The notes below the pieces were generated by a model. That model had not been told where the DNA came from. It made no database searches and was given only the letters and a program-made list of their open reading frames with translations. From contig JBJTRF010000068.1 of NCBI GenBank assembly GCA_046076025.1, forward strand, positions 1 through 8,446: a DNA stretch of 8,446 nucleotides. Reading direction: 5' to 3'. This DNA comes from UBA668 sp046076025 (GTDB lineage Bacteria > Actinomycetota > Acidimicrobiia > Acidimicrobiales > Ilumatobacteraceae). Made by a program: the position numbers and the translations under genes. Positions 1 to 6,564 of the stretch are shown here, piece by piece. Each line of letters begins with the position of its first letter. Position 1 is the stretch's first letter.

Positions 1-2
1 AC

Positions 3-2228
3 ATCGTCGCCACGAGCAACTCGTGGGGCGGCGGCGGCTACACGCAGGCGCTCGCCGATGCCATCATCCGCGGCGGCAACAGCAACATCCTCTTCGTTGC
101 CGCAGCAGGCAACTCCACCAGCAACAACGACGTCACCCAGAGCTACCCGTCGAACTACAACTGCGCCACCGCAACCCGCACGTGGGACTGCGTGGTGGCA
201 GTCGCCGCCATCGCCAGCAACGGCACCATCGCCTCGTTCTCCAGCTACGGCGCCACCACCGTCGACCTCGGCGCCCCGGGCGTCAGCGTGTACTCGACGC
301 TGCCGTTCAACACGTACGGCTCGTACAGCGGCACGTCGATGGCGACGCCGCATGTCAGCGGTGCCGTCGCGCTCTGTGCCTCGATGAACCCCTCGCTCAC
401 CGGAAGCGACCTGCGCGGCATCCTGCTCTCGACCACGCAGCCCACCACGTCGCTGGTCGGCAAGGTGGTCAACTCGGGCCGACTCGACGTCAGTTCGATG
501 GTGCCGCTGTGCACCGGCAGCGCGTCGCCCATCAGCGGCAACCCGTCGAACCTCGTCGCCACCTCCGACGGCGCCTCGCGCGTTCGCCTCACCTGGACCG
601 ACGGCGTCAGCAACGAGTTCACCTGGACCATCCAGCGTGCGCCGTCGACGGCCGGTACGTGCGGCACGTTCGCCACCGTCGCCACCTCGGGCGCCAATGC
701 CAGCTCGTACACCGACTCGGGCCTCAGCGGCGCCACGACCTACTGCTACCGCGTGCGCGCCAGCGGCCTCGGCGGCACCACCACCAACTGGAGCAACGAG
801 GCGTCCGCCACCACCGACACGCCGCCGCCGCCCTACGTGTGCAGCCCCACCACCTACTCGTGGCTCGACCCGACGGTGGGCGGCACGGTCCGCACGCTCA
901 GCGACGACTCGTCGGTCGCCGTGACCCTGCCGTTCGCCGTCACCTGGTACGGCAGCAACGAGACAACGGCCAGTGTCTCGTCGAACGGGTTCCTCCGCTT
1001 CGGCACCGGCGCCGCCACCTCGTACACCAACAGTCCGATCCCCAGCGGCGCCGACCCGAACAACATGGCGGCGGCCTGGCACAACGACCTCAACCCGGGC
1101 GTAGGCGGCACCGTCTACACGTCGGTGCGGGGCACCTCGCCGAACCGACTGTTCCTCGCCTCGTGGGTCGACATCAACCCGTACGGCACCACCGGCAACC
1201 CGGTCACCTTCCAGATCGTGATCGACGAGGCAACCGACGCCGTCACCTTCCAGTACCTCGACGCCAGTGCCGCCTCGGGCAGCAACGGCTCGACCGCGAC
1301 AGTGGGTGTCGAGAACAGCGACGGCAGCGCCGGCACGCAGATCAGCTACAACAGCGCCTCCATCAGCAGCGGCACCGCATATCGGTGCAGCAACTCCACC
1401 GGCCCGGCACCGGTGGCGATCACCACCGCCAGCCTCGCAGCCGGCACCACCACCACGCCGTACAGCCAGACGCTCGCGTCGACGGGCGGCACGGGCGCAC
1501 ACACGTGGTCGCTCACCTCGGGTTCGCTGCCCAACGGCCTCAACCTGAGCAGCGCAGGCGTCATCAGCGGCACGCCCACCGCCACCGGGTCGTTCACCTT
1601 CGAGGTCACCGCCACCGACACCGAGTCGGAGTCGGCGTCGAAGTCGTTCACCGTCGGCGTCGCCACGCCCGTGAGCATCACCACGTCGAGCCTGCCCAAC
1701 GGCGTCACCGGCACCGCCTACAGCGAGTCGATGACGGCCACCGGCGGCACGGGCACGTTCACCTGGTCGCGCACGGCGGGCACCCTGCCAACCGGGCTCA
1801 CCCTCAGCGCTGGCGGCCTGCTCAGCGGCACGCCCACAGCGGGTGGCACCTTCAACTTCACTGTCACCGCCACCGACGGCGCAGGCCGCAGCAACTCGAA
1901 GGCCATGTCGATGACCGTCGGCGCAGCGCCCGGCGCGTTCAGCAAGTCGGGCCCGAAGAACCTGGCAACCCGCACCAAGCAGGCACTGTCGCTGACATGG
2001 GCGGCCTCAACCGGCGCCACCTCGTACGAGTACTGCCTCACGCGAGTGCAGCCCACCGCCGGCCAGACCACCTGCGACACCGGCTGGCAGTCGGTCGGCG
2101 CGCTGCGCAGCGCGTCGGTCAGCGGCCTGCTGCGCCTCACCAACTACTGGTGGCAGGTCCGTGCTATCAACAGCACGAGCACCACCTACGCCAACGCCGG
2201 CACCTGGTGGCGCTTCACCACGGCCTGA
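3..2228 (+). CDS. Secreted subtilisin-like (S8) serine protease with FN3, nidogen-like and He_PIG domains, 5' truncated
   Basis: This is the C-terminal 741 residues of an exported serine protease; the frame is open to the window edge, so the start, signal peptide and catalytic Asp and His lie upstream. Counting codons from base 3, SNSWGGGGYTQALADAI opens the segment. The oxyanion-hole Asn is codon 37 in FVAAAGN (bases 111-113). The nucleophile Ser is codon 112 in GTSMATPHVSG (bases 336-338). A Cys pair in YNCATATRTWDC may form a disulfide. After the protease come an FN3 domain (about 180-271), a Pro linker, a nidogen-like beta domain (about 279-462), two He_PIG Ig-like repeats (470-554 and 556-640) and a C-terminal FN3-like domain ending in GTWWRFTTA. 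There is no LPXTG motif or C-terminal membrane segment, so I infer release from the cell or non-covalent binding to the surface or glycans. The substrate is unknown. The GTG at 192 lies inside the protease fold and is not the start. Confidence 0.93.
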   Translation: MVATSNSWGGGGYTQALADAIIRGGNSNILFVAAAGNSTSNNDVTQSYPSNYNCATATRTWDCVVAVAAIASNGTIASFSSYGATTVDLGAPGVSVYSTLPFNTYGSYSGTSMATPHVSGAVALCASMNPSLTGSDLRGILLSTTQPTTSLVGKVVNSGRLDVSSMVPLCTGSASPISGNPSNLVATSDGASRVRLTWTDGVSNEFTWTIQRAPSTAGTCGTFATVATSGANASSYTDSGLSGATTYCYRVRASGLGGTTTNWSNEASATTDTPPPPYVCSPTTYSWLDPTVGGTVRTLSDDSSVAVTLPFAVTWYGSNETTASVSSNGFLRFGTGAATSYTNSPIPSGADPNNMAAAWHNDLNPGVGGTVYTSVRGTSPNRLFLASWVDINPYGTTGNPVTFQIVIDEATDAVTFQYLDASAASGSNGSTATVGVENSDGSAGTQISYNSASISSGTAYRCSNSTGPAPVAITTASLAAGTTTTPYSQTLASTGGTGAHTWSLTSGSLPNGLNLSSAGVISGTPTATGSFTFEVTATDTESESASKSFTVGVATPVSITTSSLPNGVTGTAYSESMTATGGTGTFTWSRTAGTLPTGLTLSAGGLLSGTPTAGGTFNFTVTATDGAGRSNSKAMSMTVGAAPGAFSKSGPKNLATRTKQALSLTWAASTGATSYEYCLTRVQPTAGQTTCDTGWQSVGALRSASVSGLLRLTNYWWQVRAINSTSTTYANAGTWWRFTTA
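1410..1922 (+). repeat. Two tandem He_PIG (putative Ig) repeats within the protease
   Basis: Two consecutive units of about 85 codons (1410-1664 and 1668-1922) share the pattern I-T-T-x-S-L, Y-S, TGGTG, TWS, LP-x-GL-x-LS, SGTPTA, G-x-F-x-F-x-VTATD. This is the signature of the He_PIG putative Ig fold found in many secreted bacterial proteins. The units clearly match as protein but are diverged at the DNA level, so this is an old domain duplication rather than a recent tandem repeat. They probably act as spacers or binding modules behind the protease. Confidence 0.85.
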
Positions 2229-2244
2229 GCCAGTCCCACCGTCG

Positions 2245-5200
2245 TCAGTCCCGGCCGCCCCAACGGGCGGCCGGGCCGACGAGCGTCAGGCGGTAAGCGA
2301 ACCGATACGTGCCGGCACCCAGCCGGTACCGGGTCAGCACGTCGGGACCGCAACTCGCAGTTCCCAGCCCTCGGTGCGCAGCGTCGACGTGCACGATGAG
2401 GTCGTCCTCGGCGACGAGGTCGGCCTCGTTGCGTGCCGCCAGCAGTTGCTCCACCGAGTGGCGGGTGGCCGACATGTGCAACGGCGCCGCGCCGAGGCCC
2501 TCGATCCGCAGCACCTCGCCGGTCTCGGCGCACGCCAGTTCCATCCAGCGAACGTCGCAGCGCAGGCCGAATTCCTGGGGCACGAGATACGGGCTCTCGT
2601 CGGGCGACTCGCGCCAGATCCCCTCCATCGCCGACCGGGAACGGTCGGGATAGTTCTCGTGCGGGCCGCGACCGAACCATCGGCGGTCGGCGAATCGGGC
2701 GGGCAGCGCGAACCGGACGCCAACCCGTGCCAGGTCGGCAAGGCCGTCGGGTACCACGACTCTGTGCCGATAGACGGCCGACATCGCGCCGTCGGCACCC
2801 GGCTCGCAGTGCCATTCATGCCGCACCAGCGACTCGGCCGGCATCGACTCGACGCCCCACTCGCGCCACGAGCGCAGGGCCTGCCCGCCGATGCCGAGCC
2901 GCTCTGAGAGGTCGGGCATCAGCTTGTAGCCGTCGTTGTCCGTCGCGGCTCGACGGATGCACAACTCGACCGGGCGCGACAGCACGCTGTCGAGCGGCGA
3001 TGCCGTCGCGGCACGGCGGCGCGTGCCGGCGGGCGACGGCGGCGACGCCGCCGCAGCACGAAGCTCGACCTGGTCCCACGCGACGAGGTGTCCCGCCGGG
3101 GCGAACCACGAGGGGCGCCGAGAGCGGACTCGGACCGACAGGTGCACCTCGCCGCCAGTGGACGGCACGGCGCACGGCAGCGGCACCGTCGCCGACGAGT
3201 GCGGCGCGATCTGCGGCACCTCCAGCCGACCCCTCCCGGCCACCTCGCCGTCGACGAGCAGTTCCCAGTCGAACCGATAGTCGGTGAGCCCGGTGAACGA
3301 CTGGCGGTTGGCGATGGCGAGCCTCGGTCGCCGGCCGGCGGCGACCGTCACCGTGACCGGCCGGTATACCCACGCCACTTCGCGCATCGCCGGGTGCGGC
3401 TCGCCGTCCGACGACACCAGCCCGTCGGCCACGAAGTTGCCGTCGTGCGGCGCGTCGCCGAAGTCGCCGCCGACGGCCAGCTGCACCACGCCGTCGGGCC
3501 TGCGCTGACGCAGCCCATGGTCCTTCCACTCCCAGATGAACCCGCCCTGCAGGCTGGGCGTCGACGTGATCGCGTCCCAGTAGTCCGCGAGCGAGCCGTT
3601 CGAGTTGCCCATCGCGTGGCTGTACTCGCACATGATCAGCGGTCGGCCGCCAATGCCGCGCTCTCCGTAGCGCCGGATGGATTCGATGGTCGGGTACATC
3701 GGGCACACGGTGTCGGTGACGCGCAGGCCGCCATGGTCCCAGTGTGGCGGATAGCCGGCACGACGCGCTCGCCGTGGCGCTGCGACATCACCCGTCGTGC
3801 GCAGGCCCATCGAGGAGGCGGGATCTCCGTGGGCCACCGCACCCTCGTAGTGGAGCGGGCGCGACGGATCGGCACTGCGAACCCACGCCGCGAGCGCATC
3901 GTGATTGGTGCCGTAGCCAGTCTCGTTGCCGAGGCTCCACTGGATGATGCACGGGTGGTTGCGGTCGCGCTGCACCATCCGAGCGCCGCGGTCGAGTAAT
4001 GCGCTGCGATACGCCGGGTCGTCGCAGATCGAGGTGTTGTAGGCGTGCCCTTCGATGTTCGCCTCGTCCACCACGTACATGCCGAGCTCATCGCACAGGT
4101 CGTAGAACGACGAGTCGTTCGGATAGTGCGAGGTGCGCACCGCCGTGATGTTGTGCGCCCGCATCAGCATCAGGTCGGCGCGCATGTCGCCGGGCGTCAC
4201 CGCAGCGCCGCGGTCGGGATGGTGATCGTGCCGGTTGACGCCGAAGATCCAGATCGGCTGGCCATTCAGCAGCAGCTGCCGGTCGCGTACCTCGATGCGC
4301 CGGAGGCCGACGTGCTGGCGGACCGTCTCGACCACCTCGCCGGCCGGGCTGACAAGCTCGCACGTGACGCAGTAGCGGTCGGGCCGCTCGGCCGACCACG
4401 GCCGCGCCTTCGCCACCGACCACTCGGCCCGGGCGACGTGCCCGGCGAACACGTACGCCGACTCGTGCCGGTGCGGCACCGCGACCTGCTGCACGCCGCC
4501 GACACGACCCCCCGTCGGGCCGGCCACCTCGGCGCGCACCGTCCAGCCCGGCTCGGCACCACCCGAGAAGGCGACCTCGGCGACAGCCCGAATCGCCCCG
4601 AGACCCGATGACGGGTCGAAGTCGGTGTCGATCCGCACGTCGGCGAGGTGCACGAGTGGACGGGCTTCGAGGCACACGCTGCGGTGCAGACCCGCCATCC
4701 ACCACTGGTCCTGGTCCTCGAGATACGAGCCCGCCGAGTAGCGGATCACCACGACGGCCACCTGCGCGTCGTCGCCCGCCGACACCATGTCGGAGACGTC
4801 GTATTCGCTCGGCAGACGGCTGTCGGTGCCATACCCGGCGAAGCGGCCGTTCACGTAGACCGCGTGCACGCTCTCGGCACCGCCGACATGCAGGACGATG
4901 CGGTGGTGCCGCCAGTCGCGCGGAATGCGCAGCGATCGCCGGTACACGCCGGTGGTGAGCCGGTCTGGCAGCGACGGGGGCGGGCCGGCGAACGGCATCT
5001 GCACGTTCGTGTAGTGCGGCAGGTCCGCGATGCCGCCCGTGTCCTGCCTGGTCCAGTTGCCGGGCACCGCAACGGTGTGCGCGCCCATCGGACCCGAGAT
5101 CGCCGACTCAGGCACCGCATCGGGATGCTCGAACAACTCGAAGGCCCAGTCGCCGTCGAGCGGCAACTGCCGGGCGCGATCGAACGGCACGTGCATCGGC

Positions 5201-5265
5201 AGTCGCCGCAGCGACGTCACCGTCGGATCGGCCCACGGCCGCAGCGTGCCGATCTCGGGCAGCAT
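2245..5265 (-). CDS. lacZ: Beta-galactosidase, glycoside hydrolase family 2 (LacZ type)
   Basis: This cytoplasmic enzyme hydrolyses terminal beta-galactosides such as lactose. At 1006 residues it is close to the 1023 of E. coli LacZ, and no signal peptide is visible. The order is a sugar-binding jelly roll (about 35-205, with YLEDQDQWWMAGLHR at 181-195), an Ig-like domain (to about 320), a TIM barrel (about 325-630), a second Ig-like domain (to about 735) and the beta-galactosidase small-chain domain (about 760-1000, RRAATDNDG). Acid/base Glu448 lies in SLGNETG, nucleophile Glu547 in MCEYSHAMGNS, and the magnesium-site residues are Glu405 and His407 in ANIEGHAY. Oddities are Cys972 where E. 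coli has Trp999, and a barrel insertion near 480-508. The ATG at 5265 is preceded by GAGG (bases 5275-5278) with 9-nt spacing. The frame is open upstream to 5559, but that start would run into galT and lacks LacZ similarity. It is divergent from galT, which fits a lactose-use role. Confidence 0.95.
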   Translation of the reverse strand: MLPEIGTLRPWADPTVTSLRRLPMHVPFDRARQLPLDGDWAFELFEHPDAVPESAISGPMGAHTVAVPGNWTRQDTGGIADLPHYTNVQMPFAGPPPSLPDRLTTGVYRRSLRIPRDWRHHRIVLHVGGAESVHAVYVNGRFAGYGTDSRLPSEYDVSDMVSAGDDAQVAVVVIRYSAGSYLEDQDQWWMAGLHRSVCLEARPLVHLADVRIDTDFDPSSGLGAIRAVAEVAFSGGAEPGWTVRAEVAGPTGGRVGGVQQVAVPHRHESAYVFAGHVARAEWSVAKARPWSAERPDRYCVTCELVSPAGEVVETVRQHVGLRRIEVRDRQLLLNGQPIWIFGVNRHDHHPDRGAAVTPGDMRADLMLMRAHNITAVRTSHYPNDSSFYDLCDELGMYVVDEANIEGHAYNTSICDDPAYRSALLDRGARMVQRDRNHPCIIQWSLGNETGYGTNHDALAAWVRSADPSRPLHYEGAVAHGDPASSMGLRTTGDVAAPRRARRAGYPPHWDHGGLRVTDTVCPMYPTIESIRRYGERGIGGRPLIMCEYSHAMGNSNGSLADYWDAITSTPSLQGGFIWEWKDHGLRQRRPDGVVQLAVGGDFGDAPHDGNFVADGLVSSDGEPHPAMREVAWVYRPVTVTVAAGRRPRLAIANRQSFTGLTDYRFDWELLVDGEVAGRGRLEVPQIAPHSSATVPLPCAVPSTGGEVHLSVRVRSRRPSWFAPAGHLVAWDQVELRAAAASPPSPAGTRRRAATASPLDSVLSRPVELCIRRAATDNDGYKLMPDLSERLGIGGQALRSWREWGVESMPAESLVRHEWHCEPGADGAMSAVYRHRVVVPDGLADLARVGVRFALPARFADRRWFGRGPHENYPDRSRSAMEGIWRESPDESPYLVPQEFGLRCDVRWMELACAETGEVLRIEGLGAAPLHMSATRHSVEQLLAARNEADLVAEDDLIVHVDAAHRGLGTASCGPDVLTRYRLGAGTYRFAYRLTLVGPAARWGGRD
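2250..2275. terminator. GC-rich hairpin, probable bidirectional terminator
   Basis: A perfect 11-bp inverted repeat has arms at 2250-2260 and 2265-2275 around the 4-nt loop CAAC. It begins 21 nt past the protease stop codon, and its sequence also encodes the last residues of LacZ on the opposite strand. No T-run follows on either strand, which is common for high-GC Actinomycetota. The placement between two convergent genes supports a shared terminator; function is inferred from structure only. Confidence 0.6.
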
Positions 5266-5274
5266 CAGCGGCCG

Positions 5275-5278
5275 CCTC
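5275..5278 (-). promoter_or_regulatory. Ribosome binding site deciding the lacZ start
   Basis: On the minus strand GAGG sits 9 nt upstream of the ATG at 5265. This favours that start over in-frame upstream codons, including the ATG at 5328 and the far start at 5559, which would overlap galT on the other strand. Residues after 5265 already look like a LacZ N-terminus, with LRRLPMHVPF followed by LDGDWAF. Confidence 0.6.
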
Positions 5279-5402
5279 GGTACGACCAGATAGCTAGCGC
5301 AGTTCGGCACGACGCGCCGGCGCCCCATGAGGCGTGCAGGACCCGGACGGCGACCACGGTGCTCAGAGCAGTCACGATGGCACACGCTCCGGCACGCCAG
5401 CG

Positions 5403-5416
5403 ACATGGCACCATGT
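5403..5416. promoter_or_regulatory. 14-bp palindrome, candidate operator
   Basis: ACATGGCACCATGT has perfect 6-bp arms around a 2-nt centre (CA). It lies 36 nt upstream of the galT ATG, in the region shared with lacZ. The size and symmetry fit a site for a dimeric helix-turn-helix repressor (LacI- or GntR-like), but the centre is not the CG typical of LacI operators. An arm of this length can occur by chance in 187 bp, so this is only a candidate. Confidence 0.3.
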
Positions 5417-5417
5417 G

Positions 5418-5430
5418 GGCGGTATCCGCC
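5418..5430 (+). other. Small hairpin just upstream of galT
   Basis: GGCGG and CCGCC pair perfectly around a TAT loop, ending 22 nt before the galT ATG. If galT has a leader, this could fold in its 5' UTR. It may also be chance in GC-rich DNA. Confidence 0.25.
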
Positions 5431-5452
5431 GCCCGAAACGTAACGCCACGCC

Positions 5453-6358
5453 ATGTCCGACGCCACGCCCGCACCGCTCCCCGACCGGGCCGACGTGCGC
5501 GTCGACCCGCACCTCGGCACCCGCGTGCACGTCGTCGGCACCCGGCAGGGGCGCCCCAACCTGCCCGCCGGCGGCTGCCCGTTCTGCGTGGGCGGCCTCG
5601 AGGCACCCGAGCCCTACGACGTGCGCGTGATCCCCAATCGCTGGCCCGCCATGCATCCCGACCGCTGCGAGGTGGTGCTGTACGCGCCTGCCCACGACGC
5701 TGCGCTCTGGCAGCTCGGCGCCGCCGGCATCCGCCGTGTCGTCGATGTGTGGGCCGAGCGAACGGAAGCCCTCGGCTCCCGCGACGACGTCGACTACGTG
5801 CTGTGCTTCGAGAACCGCGGTCCCGACGTCGGCGCCACGATCTCGCATCCCCACGGGCAGATCTACGCCTACGACCACGTGCCCGAACGCCCTCGCCGCC
5901 TGCTCGACGCCGGATGGCAGCCCGACACCCGCTGCGATCCACGCGGCCGCGACGCGGACGACATCGCGCCCCGCTTCGTCAGCGACCACGGCGACTGGTT
6001 TGCCTATGTGCCGGACGCAGCCGTGTATCCCATCGCCGTCACGCTCGCCCCCAGGGCGCGCGTCGCCGATCTCGCGTCGCTGTCGCCGGCGGGTCGCAAT
6101 GAGCTGTCCGCCCTGCTTGCCGACGTGCTGCGGCGACTCGACCGGCTCTTCGACCGCCCACTCCCCTACATGTTGTGGGTCAATCAACGGCCGACGTGCG
6201 GCGAGTGGAAGTCCGCATGGCTGAACATCGAGATTGTCTCACCGTGGCGCGCTGCCGGGGTACAGCGCTTCATCGCCGCCGCCGAAGTCGCCTGCAACGA
6301 GTACTTCAACCCCCTGGCCCCCGAAGCCGCCGCCGAGTCGCTTCGCAGCCACGCCTGA
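5453..6358 (+). CDS. galT: Galactose-1-phosphate uridylyltransferase (GalT), HIT superfamily
   Basis: GalT swaps UMP between UDP-glucose and galactose-1-phosphate in the Leloir pathway, in the cytoplasm. The protein has 301 residues, shorter than E. coli GalT (348). The N-terminal VDPHLGTRVHVVGTRQGRPN matches the family start. Cys42 and Cys45 (CPFC) with His81 and His132 look like the structural zinc site. HPHGQ at 132-136 carries the uridylylated nucleophile His134 and Gln136. The C-terminus ends with the family-like NPLAPEAAAESLR. The E. coli iron ligands appear replaced, with Asn244, Asn258 and Glu260 where His281, His296 and His298 would be. The ATG at 5453 matches the expected N-terminus but has no clear Shine-Dalgarno, so the mRNA may be leaderless or the start weak. 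It lies back to back with lacZ; galK is not in view. A related nucleotidyltransferase of the same fold is the main alternative. Confidence 0.88.
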   Translation: MSDATPAPLPDRADVRVDPHLGTRVHVVGTRQGRPNLPAGGCPFCVGGLEAPEPYDVRVIPNRWPAMHPDRCEVVLYAPAHDAALWQLGAAGIRRVVDVWAERTEALGSRDDVDYVLCFENRGPDVGATISHPHGQIYAYDHVPERPRRLLDAGWQPDTRCDPRGRDADDIAPRFVSDHGDWFAYVPDAAVYPIAVTLAPRARVADLASLSPAGRNELSALLADVLRRLDRLFDRPLPYMLWVNQRPTCGEWKSAWLNIEIVSPWRAAGVQRFIAAAEVACNEYFNPLAPEAAAESLRSHA

Positions 6359-6424
6359 CATGGCAACCCTCTCGGGCCGACACCACGCGCACGGCCGGAA
6401 GATCGGCAGGTCAACGGCGGTTCG
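6359..6424. other. Short convergent gap between galT and tRNA-Ala
   Basis: Sixty-six bases separate the galT stop from the tRNA 3' end. A weak inverted pair (GGCCG at 6375-6379 and CGGCC at 6392-6396, 12-nt loop) might help termination, but there is no T-run and the stem is only 5 bp. Confidence 0.25.
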
Positions 6425-6497
6425 TGGAGCTGAGGGGAATTGAACCCCTGACCTCTTCCATGCCATGGAAGCGCTCTGCCAACTGAGCTACAGCCCC
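6425..6497 (-). tRNA. tRNA-Ala (anticodon GGC)
   Basis: The minus strand gives a complete 73-nt cloverleaf: acceptor GGGGCTG pairing with CAGCTCC, D stem GCTC/GAGC, anticodon stem CTTCC/GGAAG with loop ATGGCAT (anticodon GGC, reading GCC), a 5-nt variable loop AGGTC, and T stem AGGGG/CCCCT with loop TTCAATT. The third acceptor pair is G3-U70, the known identity element for alanyl-tRNA synthetase, and the discriminator is A73. The 3' CCA is not encoded (CGA follows), so CCA must be added by nucleotidyltransferase. The anticodon suits the GCC-rich codon use of the neighbours. Confidence 0.97.
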
Positions 6498-6510
6498 GAA
6501 CGAAGGCAGG

Positions 6511-6540
6511 ACGATACCAGCGGGCAGCGATGGCCCAAAA
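6511..6540 (-). promoter_or_regulatory. Candidate promoter for tRNA-Ala
   Basis: On the minus strand TATCGT (bases 6511-6516) fits the -10 pattern TANNNT and ends 13 nt before the tRNA. TTTTGG (6535-6540, 18-nt spacing) or TTTGGG (6534-6539, 17-nt spacing) is a poor -35. Transcription would begin about 6 nt before the mature 5' end. It lies in the gap after the monooxygenase-like gene, so the tRNA could be transcribed separately from that operon. Confidence 0.4.
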
Positions 6541-6564
6541 CCTGTGCCGGTCGGCCCGTTGCGA

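Larger units (their letters stand above)
5266..5452. promoter_or_regulatory. Divergent lacZ/galT intergenic region
   Basis: These 187 bp separate the start codons of lacZ (minus) and galT (plus), so promoters for both must lie here or inside the flanking genes. No clear -35/-10 pair stands out on either strand. The most AT-rich spot is near 5287-5297 (AGATAGCTAGC), which could hold the lacZ core promoter. The region also holds a 14-bp palindrome and a small GC hairpin close to galT. No small gene is convincing here. Confidence 0.55.

Noticed and set aside
23..2296. 757-codon open frame on the + strand, one frame off the protease
   Set aside because: Its product is a run of Arg, His, Gln and Pro with no fold or motif. 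It is the out-of-frame reading of GC-biased codons, and the protease frame carries GTSMATPHVSG and other family motifs.
3739..3831. LacZ insertion as a frameshift or inserted mobile fragment
   Set aside because: The reading frame and downstream motifs (TDTVCPMYP, CEYSHAMGNS) are intact, and no flanking direct or inverted repeats were seen.
2161..3999. Several + strand frames antisense to lacZ (2161-2907, 2433-3287, 3088-3999)
   Set aside because: All lie opposite intact LacZ domains and encode Arg/Ala/Pro/His-rich sequence without motifs.
5266..5559. N-terminal extension of lacZ up to the start at 5559
   Set aside because: The extra 98 residues are Arg/Ser/Cys-rich, unlike LacZ, and would overlap galT on the opposite strand. 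The ATG at 5265 has a GAGG site and gives a normal LacZ length.
4648..6102. 484-codon open frame on the + strand across lacZ antisense, the intergenic region and part of galT
   Set aside because: The product is Arg/His/Pro-rich and low in complexity, and it crosses two well-supported genes in wrong frames.
5372..6187. 271-codon open frame antisense to galT
   Set aside because: It covers the HPHGQ-bearing galT in antisense, has no recognisable motif, and has the amino acid mix expected from reverse reading of GC-rich codons.
6425..6497. tRNA-Ala as an integration (att) site for a mobile element
   Set aside because: No integrase gene, no second copy of the tRNA 3' end and no composition change were seen on either side.
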